This document shows, in pieces, positions 8,614 through 18,304 of a stretch of DNA of 52,979 bases; positions within the stretch are counted from its first letter, which is position 1; the number at the start of each line of letters is the position of its first letter. The notes under the pieces are model-generated. The model ran no database searches, had not been told where the DNA came from, and saw only the letters and a program-made list of their open reading frames with translations. The translations under genes were made by a program, and so were the position numbers. The DNA lies in contig JAAZKT010000028.1 in assembly GCA_012799695.1 (NCBI GenBank), positions 1-52,979 on the forward strand, in the 5' to 3' direction. The stretch comes from Clostridiaceae bacterium. GTDB lineage: Bacteria; Bacillota; Clostridia; Saccharofermentanales; DTU023.

Positions 8614-11207
8614 TCTTCGTCAGTACTCTCTTCCAAATCATCGACATATACTTCGTCGTCAAGGTCGTCCGGCACGGCGCCGTTGACGGTTTCATGTTCG
8701 CATTCTTCATCGGGCGATACGACAGACATATCGACGACTAGCCCTTCACGGACTCTCATCAGCGTGACGCCTGACGTGATGCGCCCCATAATGGGAATCT
8801 CCCTCGCACGGAAACGGATGATGATACCGTGATCGTTGATAAGAAGAACATCGTCTTCGTCTGTCACCTCGGCGACACCGATCAGTTGCCCGGTGCGTCT
8901 TGTCGTCCTATACGTGATAAGCCCCACGCCGTGGCGATTCTGAACGCGGTATTCCGAGAGAGAAGTACGCTTGCCGAATCCGTTTTCAGTGACGACGAGG
9001 AGCGTTCCGTCGCCGTCCGTCGTGATCATGCCGATTACCTGATCGTCTTCGCTCAATTTGATGCCGTTAACACCCATCGTGTTTCTCGCAGTAGCGCGGA
9101 CGCTCGATTCATTGAAACGGATCGACAACCCCTTGCGCGTGACGAGCAGGATGTCGTCCGCATCGTCCGATAGGCGTACATTGACGAGTTTATCGCCTTC
9201 GCGCATCTTAATCGCGATCAAACCGCCTTTGTGAATATTCCTGTAGTCGGAAAGCAACGTCTTCTTTACGAAACCGCCCGCCGTCGCCATGACGAGATTA
9301 CCGCCCTGGTCGTATGAGTCAATACGAATTAACGTGCGGACTTTTTCTTCCGGGTCAAGATGCAGCAGGTTGACAATCGCAATGCCTCGCGCCGTCCGAC
9401 TGAACTCGGGCACTTGATAGCCCTTTAGCTCGTAGACTTTCCCGAAATCGGTAAAGAATAACAGCGTTTGGTGCGTCGATGTGATGATGATCGTATCGAC
9501 GTAGTCATCCTCTCGCGTCTGCATTGCCGTGATTCCACGTCCGCCTCGGTGCTGAGCGCTGTACACATCGACAGGCATCCGCTTGATGTAGCCGGCTTTC
9601 GACATGGCAATAACGACTTGTTCCTCTTCGATCAATTCCTCGTCATCGATCTCGTATTCTCCGGCAGGCAGTATTTCTGTTCGCCTGTCATCGCCATACT
9701 TATCCGCGATCGCCTGCAGCTCTTTTTTCATCTCTACATGAAGGAGCGATTCATCGCCGAGGATCAACTTGAACCCTTTGATCTTATCCGTTAAATCAAC
9801 GTTCTCCGCCAACAGTTTCTCGCGTTCAAGACCCGACAGACGCCCGAGTCGCATGTCGACGACGTGTTGCGATTGCTTCTCGGACAATCCGAAACGCTCA
9901 CAGAGACGAGTTTTCGCCGTCTCCTCGTCGGCAGACTGACGGATGATCGTGATGACCTCATCGATGTGATCAATCGCGAGTTGCAATCCTTCAACGAGAT
10001 GGAGCCTCGCTTCCGCGCGCGCCAAATCAAAACTGATGCGGCGTGTGATGACCTCCGCCTGATGCTTGATAAAATGCTCGAGCATATCTTTCAGGCTGAG
10101 AAGCACCGGAACGTACTTGCCGTCCTCGGACACAAGCGCGAGCATGGTCGCGCCGAACGTATCCTGCAATTGCGTATGCCTGTACAACTGATTCAATACG
10201 ACCATCGGTGTCGCGTCGCGCCGCAGCTCTACGACGATACGAATATCGTCGTGGCGATCCGATTCGTCGCGCACGTCGGATATGCCCTCGATACGCTTAT
10301 CCTTGACCAACTCGGCGATCCTTTCGATCAGGCGCGCTTTATTGACCATATAGGGAAGCGACTTGATGATAATGCGATAACGGTTGTTAGTGATTTCCTC
10401 AATCTCCGCGTGACCGCGCACGACGATACGCCCGCGCCCGCGTCTGTAAGCCGCACGAGTTCCCGAGACGCCCATGATTTGAGCGCCCGTCGGGAAGTCG
10501 GGTGCAGGAATGAACTCCATCAGGTCATCGATCGTCGCATCTGGGTTGTCGATCAGAAAAATCGTGCCCGCGATCACTTCGCGCAGATTGTGCGGCGGAA
10601 TGTTCGTCACCATTCCGACAGCGATACCCGTAGAACCTGAAACAAGCAGGTTGGGAAATCCCGCAGGCAAGACGGTCGGCTCCTCAAAGCGATCGTCATA
10701 GTTAGGCTTAAAATCGACCGTATCCTTGTTCAAGTCGGACATCATCTCGCCTGCGAGACGTGTCAGGCGCGCTTCCGTATAACGATAAGCGGCAGGCGGG
10801 TCACCGTCTCTCGATCCGAAGTTGCCATGACCGTCAACGAACGGGTAACGCATCGAGAAATCTTGCGCCAATCGAACGAGCGCATCGTAGACGCTCTGGT
10901 CGCCATGCGGATGAAAACGCCCGAGCACGTCACCGATCGTCGTCGCGCTTTTGCGATGTGGTTTGTCCGCGGTAAACCCTTGCGTATACATGGAGTAAAG
11001 GATTCTACGGTGTACGGGTTTAAGTCCGTCGCGCACGTCGGGTAGCGCACGATCCGAGATAACGCTCATGGCGTAATCGATAAAGGACTTTTTCATTTCC
11101 TGGTCGAGATCGACCGGTATGACAACGTTATCAGGGTTCTGAAATGCCGCGTCGACAGCTTCTTCGCGTTGCTGATAATCGTTTTTATTGTTTGGCTCCG
11201 ATGCCAT
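8601..11207 (-). CDS. gyrA: DNA gyrase subunit A
   Basis: The breakage-reunion subunit of the type II topoisomerase that introduces negative supercoils. Start MASEPNN (codon 17 of the track ORF) is chosen from GGGAGGAATTT just upstream. The active-site Tyr143 is in AAYRYTE, and the C-terminal beta-pinwheel carries a GyrA-box-like QHRGGRG, which favours gyrase over topoisomerase IV. Length 868 aa, normal. In the quinolone-determining region the sequence is HPHGDQSVYD: Gln104 replaces the usual Ser/Thr (E. coli Ser83), while the Asp equivalent to Asp87 is kept. The C-terminus is very acidic (STDEEELS). gyrB is not in the window; the gene lies downstream of rsmG with its own likely promoter. Confidence 0.98.
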   Translation of the reverse strand: MASEPNNKNDYQQREEAVDAAFQNPDNVVIPVDLDQEMKKSFIDYAMSVISDRALPDVRDGLKPVHRRILYSMYTQGFTADKPHRKSATTIGDVLGRFHPHGDQSVYDALVRLAQDFSMRYPFVDGHGNFGSRDGDPPAAYRYTEARLTRLAGEMMSDLNKDTVDFKPNYDDRFEEPTVLPAGFPNLLVSGSTGIAVGMVTNIPPHNLREVIAGTIFLIDNPDATIDDLMEFIPAPDFPTGAQIMGVSGTRAAYRRGRGRIVVRGHAEIEEITNNRYRIIIKSLPYMVNKARLIERIAELVKDKRIEGISDVRDESDRHDDIRIVVELRRDATPMVVLNQLYRHTQLQDTFGATMLALVSEDGKYVPVLLSLKDMLEHFIKHQAEVITRRISFDLARAEARLHLVEGLQLAIDHIDEVITIIRQSADEETAKTRLCERFGLSEKQSQHVVDMRLGRLSGLEREKLLAENVDLTDKIKGFKLILGDESLLHVEMKKELQAIADKYGDDRRTEILPAGEYEIDDEELIEEEQVVIAMSKAGYIKRMPVDVYSAQHRGGRGITAMQTREDDYVDTIIITSTHQTLLFFTDFGKVYELKGYQVPEFSRTARGIAIVNLLHLDPEEKVRTLIRIDSYDQGGNLVMATAGGFVKKTLLSDYRNIHKGGLIAIKMREGDKLVNVRLSDDADDILLVTRKGLSIRFNESSVRATARNTMGVNGIKLSEDDQVIGMITTDGDGTLLVVTENGFGKRTSLSEYRVQNRHGVGLITYRTTRRTGQLIGVAEVTDEDDVLLINDHGIIIRFRAREIPIMGRITSGVTLMRVREGLVVDMSVVSPDEECEHETVNGAVPDDLDDEVYVDDLEESTDEEELS

Positions 11208-11278
11208 AAATTCCTCCCTTTTCTTCATGGAAAAATAGTGTAAAAAAGAGAACATTTCCGAGCTTTTATATCATTTAT

Positions 11279-11289
11279 ATTTTACCACA
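11279..11289 (-). promoter_or_regulatory. possible extended -10 promoter of gyrA
   Basis: Minus strand TGTGGTAAAAT has a TGn extension and a -10-like TAAAAT about 70 nt upstream of the gyrA start. It resembles the tig promoter (TGTGGTAGAAT). No good -35 is seen. Confidence 0.4.
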
Positions 11290-11309
11290 GACGGCGGCAA
11301 AACGCCTGT

Positions 11310-11331
11310 AAAAAAGAGCGCAAAAATGCTC
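11310..11331 (-). terminator. weak possible terminator downstream of rsmG
   Basis: Minus strand GAGC, 8-nt loop, GCTC followed by six T. The stem is only 4 bp, so this is a weak call; it would separate the rpmH-rsmG transcript from gyrA. Confidence 0.3.
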
Positions 11332-11360
11332 AATATCAGCCTCTTAAAAGCGCTATTAGC

Positions 11361-11380
11361 CGTGCATCGGCACGTTTTTT
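11361..11380 (+). terminator. terminator-like hairpin on the plus strand, antisense to the rsmG end
   Basis: CGTGC, ATCG loop, GCACG and six T on the plus strand. No plus-strand gene precedes it, so it could only stop antisense transcripts, or it is chance. Confidence 0.3.
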
Positions 11381-11389
11381 AAAAATCAA

Positions 11390-12112
11390 TCAAAGAGGAT
11401 TTTTCTTGATGGTTGCCATTCGCCGCGGATACCGCGAAGGCGTGGGAAAAAGTTTTTTTATGATGACGAGTGAACGCGCATGATCGGTGTCGGGAAGCTC
11501 GTAACGGACAACTTTTTCAGTCCTCGCCTTCAACTCTTTGAGAGCTCGTTACGATTCAGCCGTTTCATCGTCTCGACCTTTCATGGCGATGAATAGACCG
11601 CCCGGTCTAACGAGCGGGAGCGACAGTTCGAGAAGAGTCGGCAATGCCGTGACGGCTCGCGCGACGGCGACGTCGAATTGATCACGGTACAGATGATCTC
11701 TGCCGAGCTCTTCCGCACGGCCATGAATCGTGCAAGCATGATCGATGTCGAGAAGTTCAACCGCGCTCTCAAGGAAATCCGTTTTCTTACGAACGGAGTC
11801 GAGCAAAGTGACATCGAGGTCGGAACGAACGATCTTGAGCGCAAGACCTGGAAACCCCGCACCGGAACCGACGTCAATCAGCGTCGAGCCCTTTGGAATA
11901 TAGGGGCAAAGCATCCAGCTATCTTGAAGATGACGCGTCCCGATCGATTCGTCATCCGTGATCGCCGTCAAGTTGACCGTCTCATTGACTTTCTTCAAAT
12001 GATCGACGAAAAGCGTCGTTTGCCGAACGACTTCCGGCGATGCGTCGATACTCGCAAGCTCAAGCGCTTTGACGATGATACGCTCGTCCACGACCGCCCC
12101 TAACCGTTCCAC
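11390..12112 (-). pseudogene. rsmG: 16S rRNA (guanine527-N7)-methyltransferase RsmG, interrupted by an in-frame TAA
   Basis: RsmG methylates G527 of 16S rRNA with SAM. The ORF has the SAM motif VGSGAGFPGLALKI and the family segment LDSVRKKTDFL, but it ends at TAA (11549-11551) after MKGRDDETAES. Translation past this codon, in the same frame, gives 52 more residues that carry the typical RsmG end (LFPTPSRYPRR ... KKNPL) and stop at TGA 11390-11392. The restored length of about 240 aa is the family norm. The break is therefore a single nonsense codon, a real mutation or a base error. The start may be GTG at 12112, overlapping mnmG by 13 nt, or GTG at 12091 with AGGGG 6 nt upstream, which looks better. 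Loss of RsmG is known to give low-level streptomycin resistance. Confidence 0.85.
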
Positions 12113-14028
12113 TGCTCCATATAGACGAGCAACACCTGGATATCGGCAGGAGAGACACCCGAGATGCGGCTCGCCTGACCGATCGATTGAGGTCGGCGCT
12201 CACTGAGTTTCTGTCGCGCTTCAAGGCGAAGACCTCTGATGCGTTCGTAATCGATCTCGCTCGGGAGGCGCTTATGCTCCAGCTTCTTAAACCTCTCCAC
12301 ACGATCTCGCTCCATCCTGAGATAACCCTCGTACCGAATCTGTATCTCGACCGATTCCTGCACCGACGGCGGCAACTCCTGACGCTCTGGATCGAGCGGC
12401 GCCAACATCTCGTAATTGAGCTCAGGTCTCTTGAGGAGATCGTACAGTCGAGTCGTCGACTTGAGAGGTGTGCTCCCTGCGTCCTGCAAAATGCGATCCG
12501 ACAGCTTGGACTTGCGGACACGCACCTCGCTCAAGCGCTCCTTCTCGCCATCGATCATCCGCTGTTTTTCAAGAAAGCGCTGCCAACGCTCTTCTGAGAG
12601 CAGACCGACCTCGTATCCGATCGGCGACAACCTGGCATCCGCATTATCTTGGCGTAAAAGCAAGCGATATTCCGCACGAGAGGTCATCAGACGATACGGC
12701 TCGTTCGTGCCCTTTGTCACAAGGTCATCGATCAGAACGCCGATATAACCTTCCGAACGGTCAATGATGAGAGGCTCCTCTCCTCGTTGCTTCCGGACGG
12801 CGTTTATGCCTGCTATAAGCCCTTGTGCCGCCGCCTCCTCGTATCCCGACGATCCATTGATTTGACCTGCGAGAAACAGTCCCTCAATCCCTTTCACTTC
12901 AAGAGATAATTCCAAAACGGTCGGATCGACACAGAGATATTCGATGGCGTAAGCGGGACGCATCATTTCGGCATTTTCCATCCCCGGGACTGTCTTGAGC
13001 ATCGCGCGCTGAATCTCCTCCGGCATGGACGTCGAGAGACCGGAAGCGTACATCTCTTGTGTATCCAAACCTGTCGGTTCGAGAAATACGTGATGACGTG
13101 AATGACTGGGGAATTTAACGATTTTATCTTCAATGGATGGACAGTACCGAGGTCCGACCCCCTCGATCACTCCGGAATAAAGAGGTGATCGGTCCATGTT
13201 GTCGGAGAGAAGTTGTTTCGTCGCATCCGTTGTCCACGTGATATAGCAGGCGAGTTCCGCCGCGGGGCGCCATGACGGGTCGTCCTCATGCTCAAAAGAA
13301 AAAGGTCTCGCATCACGGTCGGCTGCTTGAAGCTCCATCTGATCAAGATCGACACTGCGCCTGTGAAATCTTCCGGGCGTCCCTGTCTTGAAACGTCGAG
13401 TCGGCAACCCGAGCGCCGTCAAAGCGTCGCCTAAACCGCAAGCAGGAGCAAGCTGGTCGGGACCGGAACTGCGTACCGAATCGCCGATAATAACGCGCGC
13501 ATCGAGAAAAGTACCGGGACAGAGAATCACTTCGCTCGCCACGTAAAGCGAACCGGTCGCCGCAACAACGCCCTCCATTTTTCTTTTACCCTTTACGCCC
13601 GCGACAAGAAGCCCCGTGATCTCCTGCTGAATCAATGAGAGAAGCGGTTCCGATTCGAGCACTTCTTTCATCCCGCGTTGGTAGCCCGTGCGATCCATCT
13701 GCGCGCGAGGCGACATGACGGCAGGACCTTTCGTAGCGTTCAGCATACGATACTGGATCATATGCCGATCCGCCAATCGCCCCATCTCGCCTCCGAGGGC
13801 GTCGATCTCCCTGACCATTTGTCCTTTTGCCGTGCCGCCGATGTTGGGATTGCACGGCAAATTTGCGAGGCTGTCGAGCGTCATCGTAAACAGCAGAACG
13901 CGGCGCCCGAGACGTGCCGCCGCAAGCGCCGCCTCACAACCGGCGTGACCGGCGCCGACGACAATGATATCGGCCTCTCCGGCGACAAAGGCATTTTCTT
14001 TATTGCGTGCTTCAGCGAGAGACAACAT
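12100..14028 (-). CDS. mnmG: tRNA uridine-5-carboxymethylaminomethyl synthesis enzyme MnmG (GidA)
   Basis: The FAD-dependent partner of MnmE; together they modify the wobble U34 of certain tRNAs. The Rossmann FAD motif VVGAGHAGCEAA lies at about residue 21, followed by the conserved stretch LPCNPNIGGTAKGQMVREIDALGG. The C-terminal helical domain ends in ISGVSPADIQVLLVYME, typical of MnmG. Length 642 aa is normal. The ATG lies 2 nt after the mnmE stop and the gene's end overlaps the rsmG start, so it sits in the middle of a tightly coupled operon. Confidence 0.98.
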   Translation of the reverse strand: MLSLAEARNKENAFVAGEADIIVVGAGHAGCEAALAAARLGRRVLLFTMTLDSLANLPCNPNIGGTAKGQMVREIDALGGEMGRLADRHMIQYRMLNATKGPAVMSPRAQMDRTGYQRGMKEVLESEPLLSLIQQEITGLLVAGVKGKRKMEGVVAATGSLYVASEVILCPGTFLDARVIIGDSVRSSGPDQLAPACGLGDALTALGLPTRRFKTGTPGRFHRRSVDLDQMELQAADRDARPFSFEHEDDPSWRPAAELACYITWTTDATKQLLSDNMDRSPLYSGVIEGVGPRYCPSIEDKIVKFPSHSRHHVFLEPTGLDTQEMYASGLSTSMPEEIQRAMLKTVPGMENAEMMRPAYAIEYLCVDPTVLELSLEVKGIEGLFLAGQINGSSGYEEAAAQGLIAGINAVRKQRGEEPLIIDRSEGYIGVLIDDLVTKGTNEPYRLMTSRAEYRLLLRQDNADARLSPIGYEVGLLSEERWQRFLEKQRMIDGEKERLSEVRVRKSKLSDRILQDAGSTPLKSTTRLYDLLKRPELNYEMLAPLDPERQELPPSVQESVEIQIRYEGYLRMERDRVERFKKLEHKRLPSEIDYERIRGLRLEARQKLSERRPQSIGQASRISGVSPADIQVLLVYMEQWNG

Positions 14029-14030
14029 CG

Positions 14031-15500
14031 CTATTTACCGATACAGAACCGGCTGAAAATCTTCTCGATCAACGTCTCGGAGACGTCTTCACCCGTAATG
14101 GTCGAGAGCTCCGTCAGCGCTTCTTTCAACGAGATGGCGACCAGATCGAATGAAAGACCCGCCTGAAGGTCGGCTCTCGCGCGACCGACAAGCTCAACGG
14201 CGCGGTCGACGGCGACCTTATGGCGCGCATGCGTCAGCATACCGTGACTATGTCCTTCACCGTGCGATTTCACCTGTTCGTGACTGGTAACGGAGAGAGT
14301 TTCCTCCGTAAAACTGAGAATCCCGCCTTCAATGAAACGCACCAGTATCTCCTTAAGGCGATGCAAATCGTCTTCGGAGCGGTCCGACCATGTCAGCGTA
14401 GGCAAATCCGGGAAACGTTCCGCAGCGTAATACGCAGGATCTTCTTCAGCAGGAAGCGTCGGACGCAGGTCGTCCTTGCCCAATATGAGGAGAAGCTCCT
14501 TCCCCTCCTCGAGACATCTCTCAATCCGAGTTTCCTCCTGCAGGCGCTCGTCCTCGGGGGGCAATGGCGGTGACAAGACCCATAAAACGAGATCAGCCGC
14601 GCGCAATGCATTTTCCGCGCGCATGATCCCCTCGCGCTCAATGGGATCCTGACTGTCAATTGCAAGTCCTGCCGTGTCGGTCAAATGAACTAGGTATCCG
14701 TTCAGCGTGAGATCGATCTCGACCGTATCGCGCGTCGTGCCGGGGATATTGCTGACAATCGCACGGTCACGTCCTGAAAGAGCGTTGAGGATTGATGATT
14801 TGCCGACATTGGGACTGCCCGCGATCACGACGGCGAGTCCTTCACGTATGATGCGTCCGCCGGCGAAACTGTCTGCCAAGAGGCGTAACTCGTGCTCCGA
14901 GTGCTCCAATTCATGCACGAGCAGTTCACGATCCTCCGGGCGTTCCTCCTCCTCATCCCAATCCAATAACATTTCAAGCCGGGCGAGCGCTCCGTAGAGA
15001 TGATCGGTCCTTTCGTGTATGACGCGCGAAACGCCGCCCGTCAGTTGCCGGTACGCCACTTGCGCCTGTTTCTCGGCTTGAGCGCCGATCATATCCATCA
15101 CGGCTTCCGCGGCTGTGAGGTCCATTTTCCCATTGAAAAACGCTCGTCGGCTAAACTCGCCGGGTCCGGCCGCGCGGGCGCCGGCGGCGAGCACGCTGTC
15201 GAGAACAGCTTGGCGAATTGCCTGCCCGCCATGGCAAGAAATTTCGTAGACGTCTTCACCTGTGTACGAATAAGGCGCTCGAAAACAAGCGAGCACCACC
15301 TCGTCGATTGAACCCCAGTAGCCATGCGCGAGCGTATAACCTTCCATGGCGGAAGGCTTTTTGAATCGCGAAGATGAGGCCACAAACAGACGATCACATA
15401 TCGATGCCGCAAGAGGGCCTGAAATGCGAAGAACCGCCAGGCCGCTTTCGCCCGGCGGTGTCGAAAATGCCGCGATCGTATCCAAGTCCATATCAATCAT
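14031..15500 (-). CDS. mnmE: tRNA modification GTPase MnmE (TrmE)
   Basis: The GTPase that works with MnmG on tRNA U34. The start is set at MIDMDLDTIAAF, 4 nt after the jag stop; the longer ORF of the track is an extension into jag. Domains: N-terminal formyl-THF-binding domain, central G domain with G1 (GSPNVGKSS), G2 region (PGTTRD) and G3 (DTAG), and the C-terminal CxGK tail (FCIGK). Oddity: where G4 should be NKxD the sequence reads LILGKDDL, so the Asn that contacts guanine is Gly, and the following G5 region (WSDRSED) is also divergent. Length 489 aa, slightly above the usual 450-460. Confidence 0.96.
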   Translation of the reverse strand: MIDMDLDTIAAFSTPPGESGLAVLRISGPLAASICDRLFVASSSRFKKPSAMEGYTLAHGYWGSIDEVVLACFRAPYSYTGEDVYEISCHGGQAIRQAVLDSVLAAGARAAGPGEFSRRAFFNGKMDLTAAEAVMDMIGAQAEKQAQVAYRQLTGGVSRVIHERTDHLYGALARLEMLLDWDEEEERPEDRELLVHELEHSEHELRLLADSFAGGRIIREGLAVVIAGSPNVGKSSILNALSGRDRAIVSNIPGTTRDTVEIDLTLNGYLVHLTDTAGLAIDSQDPIEREGIMRAENALRAADLVLWVLSPPLPPEDERLQEETRIERCLEEGKELLLILGKDDLRPTLPAEEDPAYYAAERFPDLPTLTWSDRSEDDLHRLKEILVRFIEGGILSFTEETLSVTSHEQVKSHGEGHSHGMLTHARHKVAVDRAVELVGRARADLQAGLSFDLVAISLKEALTELSTITGEDVSETLIEKIFSRFCIGK

Positions 15501-15504
15501 GGTG

Positions 15505-16281
15505 TCAGTCGATAATCTCCAAACCTGCCGTCGGTGCGATGACGACATAGCGGCGCGGATCGGTACCTTCGCTGTACGTCGTAATGCCGTCCGTATCACG
15601 AAGTGTTATATGGACAATGCGCCTCTCTGCCGGTGACATCGGTTTCATCTTCGATGCTCGCCCCCTGTCAAGAACGCGGTCAGCGATCTTTCTGGCTGTC
15701 TGTTGCAACCGCTGTTCGCGGCGGCGACGATAATCACCGACATCGACGACAACTCGTAAATGCTCATCAATCCACCGATTCGCAACGATGTTTGTCAGAT
15801 ACTGAATCGCATCTAACGTCTCACCATGACGACCAATCGCAACTCCGCCATCGTCGCTGATAATGTCGATATGAAGCGTGTTGTCTCCTCCGAGGTACGA
15901 TTCTATGCGCCCATGAATGCCGATTCCGGACAATACATCCTGCACGTAATCGAGTGCGGCATTTTCGGCGGGGACAAGTCCGCGCTGATCTTCAGGCACA
16001 CGCCATCCGTTCTCATCGGACGACTCCATATCGAAATCCTCATCATCAAGATCGACGCGTTCGTAGTCGTCTTCCTCGTCATCATCTTCTTCAAACGTAT
16101 CGTCATCGAGAATCGTCACGCGTACACATGCCGGACGGCGCCCGAAACCGAGCAAACCGCCTGTTTCCCCCTCATCCAGCACCTCGATCAGCACCATGTC
16201 TTCGCTGACGGATAATTCTTCCAATGCCTGCTTGACAGCTTGATCGACTGTCTTGCCTGTTGTTTCAATGGTGCGTTCCAT
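15505..16281 (-). CDS. jag: Jag/KhpB-type RNA-binding protein (Jag-N, KH, R3H)
   Basis: A single-stranded nucleic acid binding protein of the SpoIIIJ-associated family, linked in Firmicutes to cell elongation and small RNA binding. Start MERTIETTGK (codon 8 of the ORF) follows GAGGAGG at 8 nt. Order: Jag_N domain (residues 1-50, with GGLLGFGRRPA), a very acidic linker (EEDDDEEDDYE), KH domain with the GRHGETLDAIQYL signature in place of GxxG, and an R3H domain (MSPAERRIVHITLRD). It lies between yidC and mnmE as in most Firmicutes. Confidence 0.96.
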   Translation of the reverse strand: MERTIETTGKTVDQAVKQALEELSVSEDMVLIEVLDEGETGGLLGFGRRPACVRVTILDDDTFEEDDDEEDDYERVDLDDEDFDMESSDENGWRVPEDQRGLVPAENAALDYVQDVLSGIGIHGRIESYLGGDNTLHIDIISDDGGVAIGRHGETLDAIQYLTNIVANRWIDEHLRVVVDVGDYRRRREQRLQQTARKIADRVLDRGRASKMKPMSPAERRIVHITLRDTDGITTYSEGTDPRRYVVIAPTAGLEIID

Positions 16282-16421
16282 TCGGGTATCCTCCTCACGC
16301 ACATCGTAAAGCTTTTCGCAACACCGACACGCCTTCTAAACTCCATTGGATCGTGCGTCTCGATGTTTTACGTCATATTCATCTATTAACTTCGCGTCGC
16401 CGACGCGCATCTTTAAAAGAA

Positions 16422-17522
16422 TCACCCCTGATTGTCGCGATCCTTTAATTTGGATACAAGTTTTTTGAAAAAGCCGCCCTCTTCTTCATCTTCATCCGAA
16501 GAAGACGAATCTTTTCTCCGCGAGCGATCGAATGTTGCCTGCTCTTCCGCATATGCGAGACGCAGGGGCGTCACATAAAACTTGTAACCGAGTAACGATT
16601 GAATCAAATACATGATGTTCTGGAAAAGCCAGTACAGGCACATCGCTGAAGGCATGCTGAACATGGTAAACAGCATAACGATCGGCATGAAAACATTCAT
16701 TGTCTTCATCATACCGGCAGCTTGGTCGGGATTTTGACCGCGTTTGGCAGGGTTCGCCTTTTCACGCGCTTTCTCTTCTTTCGTCTTCTCGGGGCGCGCC
16801 GTACTCATCCGCATGACTCGCATCTGTAACCAGTAAGTGATCATCGTAATCAAAATCAATAGCACGAGCGGCAATTGCACGCGCCAGTCGGCACCGAACC
16901 ATTCCCACGGCTTATAAGATGGTGTCATCCCGAGATCGATGCCGAGAAAATTCGTATTGATCACCTGCGGCAGTTGAATCCAGCCATTCTGAACAGACTG
17001 TTGGAGCGCCGAACCGGAATCACGCAGCCCGTTTAGAATCGGAATATCCATGACGGCGATATTCTTGACCTGAGCCGCTGTCATCAATCCCTGTGCCTCC
17101 AGCACTTCGCCTATCTTTGTCACATTATAGAAGGGGACATTCGTAATGAAACGTAGAGGCGCGCGGAAAATGTAAATAATCGGCCAAATAATCGCCAACT
17201 GGAGAATTGAGGGCAAGCACCCCGATGTCATCGAAATGCCGTTTTCCTTGTAAAGTTTCTGCGTGAGCTCCTGAACTTTCTGCGCATTGTCAGGATAACG
17301 GCGCTTGATCTCGTTGATCTCGGATTGCAGCGTCTGTTGACGCAGCGTACCCCGCTGACTTCTGAGACCGAGCGGCAACAGGAGTGCGCGAATGATCACG
17401 GTGAAAAGGATAATAACGAGTCCATAATTGTTCAACCATGAATAAAGTCCGCCAAGAACCCACCCGAACAGCGAATACAGCGGATCCAACAAACCGAGTT
17501 GAACCGTAACAAATGATGTCAT
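16422..17522 (-). CDS. yidC: membrane protein insertase YidC/Oxa1 family
   Basis: Inserts and folds proteins in the cytoplasmic membrane, with or without SecYEG. About five hydrophobic segments are visible; the conserved groove Arg lies in [12 protein letters not shown] long soluble insert separates the segments, and the C-terminus is charged (DEDEEE ... KLKDRDNQG). No lipoprotein signal is seen, unlike many Gram-positive YidC proteins; the N-terminus starts straight into a membrane segment. The ATG overlaps the yidD stop (ATGA), so the two are translationally coupled. Length 366 aa. Confidence 0.96.
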   Translation of the reverse strand: MTSFVTVQLGLLDPLYSLFGWVLGGLYSWLNNYGLVIILFTVIIRALLLPLGLRSQRGTLRQQTLQSEINEIKRRYPDNAQKVQELTQKLYKENGISMTSGCLPSILQLAIIWPIIYIFRAPLRFITNVPFYNVTKIGEVLEAQGLMTAAQVKNIAVMDIPILNGLRDSGSALQQSVQNGWIQLPQVINTNFLGIDLGMTPSYKPWEWFGADWRVQLPLVLLILITMITYWLQMRVMRMSTARPEKTKEEKAREKANPAKRGQNPDQAAGMMKTMNVFMPIVMLFTMFSMPSAMCLYWLFQNIMYLIQSLLGYKFYVTPLRLAYAEEQATFDRSRRKDSSSSDEDEEEGGFFKKLVSKLKDRDNQG

Positions 17523-17902
17523 GTCGCCTCTTTTCTTACCTTCCGCCCCCTACCATCAAATATGTCGGATGATCTTTGCGCGGAATGGTCATTTGTTTTT
17601 TTGTCGGGAACGGGATCATATCCTCCCCGGCAAAATGGATTGCATCGCAGGATTCTCCATATCGCAAGTCCCCCACCTTTAAGCGACCCATGTCGACGAA
17701 TTGCTTCAGCGGCATAAACGGAGCAGGTGGGATCGAATCGACAGCAACCTGGGTTTCCCGCAGATATGAAACGTTGATAAAAACTGATCAGATACAGCAT
17801 GCAGGAAGCCGTAACAGACGGCTTTCGCATTTTATCGCGTGTCAATACCGACGCATCCGCGCCGGAGTCATCTGTTTTATAATTGTGTACGCTATTCCGC
17901 AT
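17519..17902 (-). CDS. yidD: membrane protein insertion efficiency factor YidD
   Basis: Small membrane-associated protein that helps YidC-dependent insertion. The core [32 protein letters not shown] and the [17 protein letters not shown] segment are the family hallmarks. At 127 aa it is longer than the usual 70-90 because of a 30-residue N-terminal extension and a charged C-terminal tail. The start at 17902 is supported by GGAGG 10 nt upstream, inside the end of rnpA. Confidence 0.95.
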   Translation of the reverse strand: MRNSVHNYKTDDSGADASVLTRDKMRKPSVTASCMLYLISFYQRFISAGNPGCCRFDPTCSVYAAEAIRRHGSLKGGGLAIWRILRCNPFCRGGYDPVPDKKTNDHSAQRSSDIFDGRGRKVRKEAT

Positions 17903-17905
17903 CGA

Positions 17906-18301
17906 TCAGCAACCTCCGGACTCAGCGAGTCGCACCGGTGGCCTGCCGACGCCCGATTCAATCAGGAGTCGATCCATCTCTTCGATTAAAGCACTCAATG
18001 TCGGTTCTTCCGCGTGTTTCCAACGATTCGTCACAATAAGATCAAAACCCGATAACAAGTCGACATGTCTAAGGCGAAAAGATTCACGTAGCAATCGCTT
18101 GACTCTGTTCCGTTGTACTGCCCCACGAATGGAGCGACTCACTGCAAATCCGATACGCGGATTTGCAATCGAATGAACCCCACGCCTCTTATTGACGTGA
18201 AGACTGATCCAACGGCCTCTGTAACATTTTCCATATCGATAAACACGGGAAAAATCACGGTTGTGCTTTAAACGATCAGCGCTCGCCGCATTCGATAACA
18301 T
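17906..18301 (-). CDS. rnpA: ribonuclease P protein component
   Basis: Protein subunit that assists the RNase P RNA in 5' maturation of tRNAs. It has the RNR motif (RNRVKRLLRESFR) and the N-terminal RLKHNRDFSRVYRYGK segment. Length 131 aa. It starts 3 nt after the rpmH stop and ends 3 nt before yidD, in the classic rpmH-rnpA-yidD-yidC order. Confidence 0.97.
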   Translation of the reverse strand: MLSNAASADRLKHNRDFSRVYRYGKCYRGRWISLHVNKRRGVHSIANPRIGFAVSRSIRGAVQRNRVKRLLRESFRLRHVDLLSGFDLIVTNRWKHAEEPTLSALIEEMDRLLIESGVGRPPVRLAESGGC

Positions 18302-18304
18302 TAA

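Noticed and set aside
9864-10640. 258-aa plus-strand ORF inside gyrA
   Set aside because: Antisense shadow of gyrA in GC-rich codons; no family features.
11390-11551. Recoding of TAA as a sense codon in this organism (suggested by rsmG and the open frame after gyrA)
   Set aside because: Several genes, such as rpmH, the GRE gene and the binding protein gene, end at TAA exactly at the family's normal length, so TAA is a stop here.
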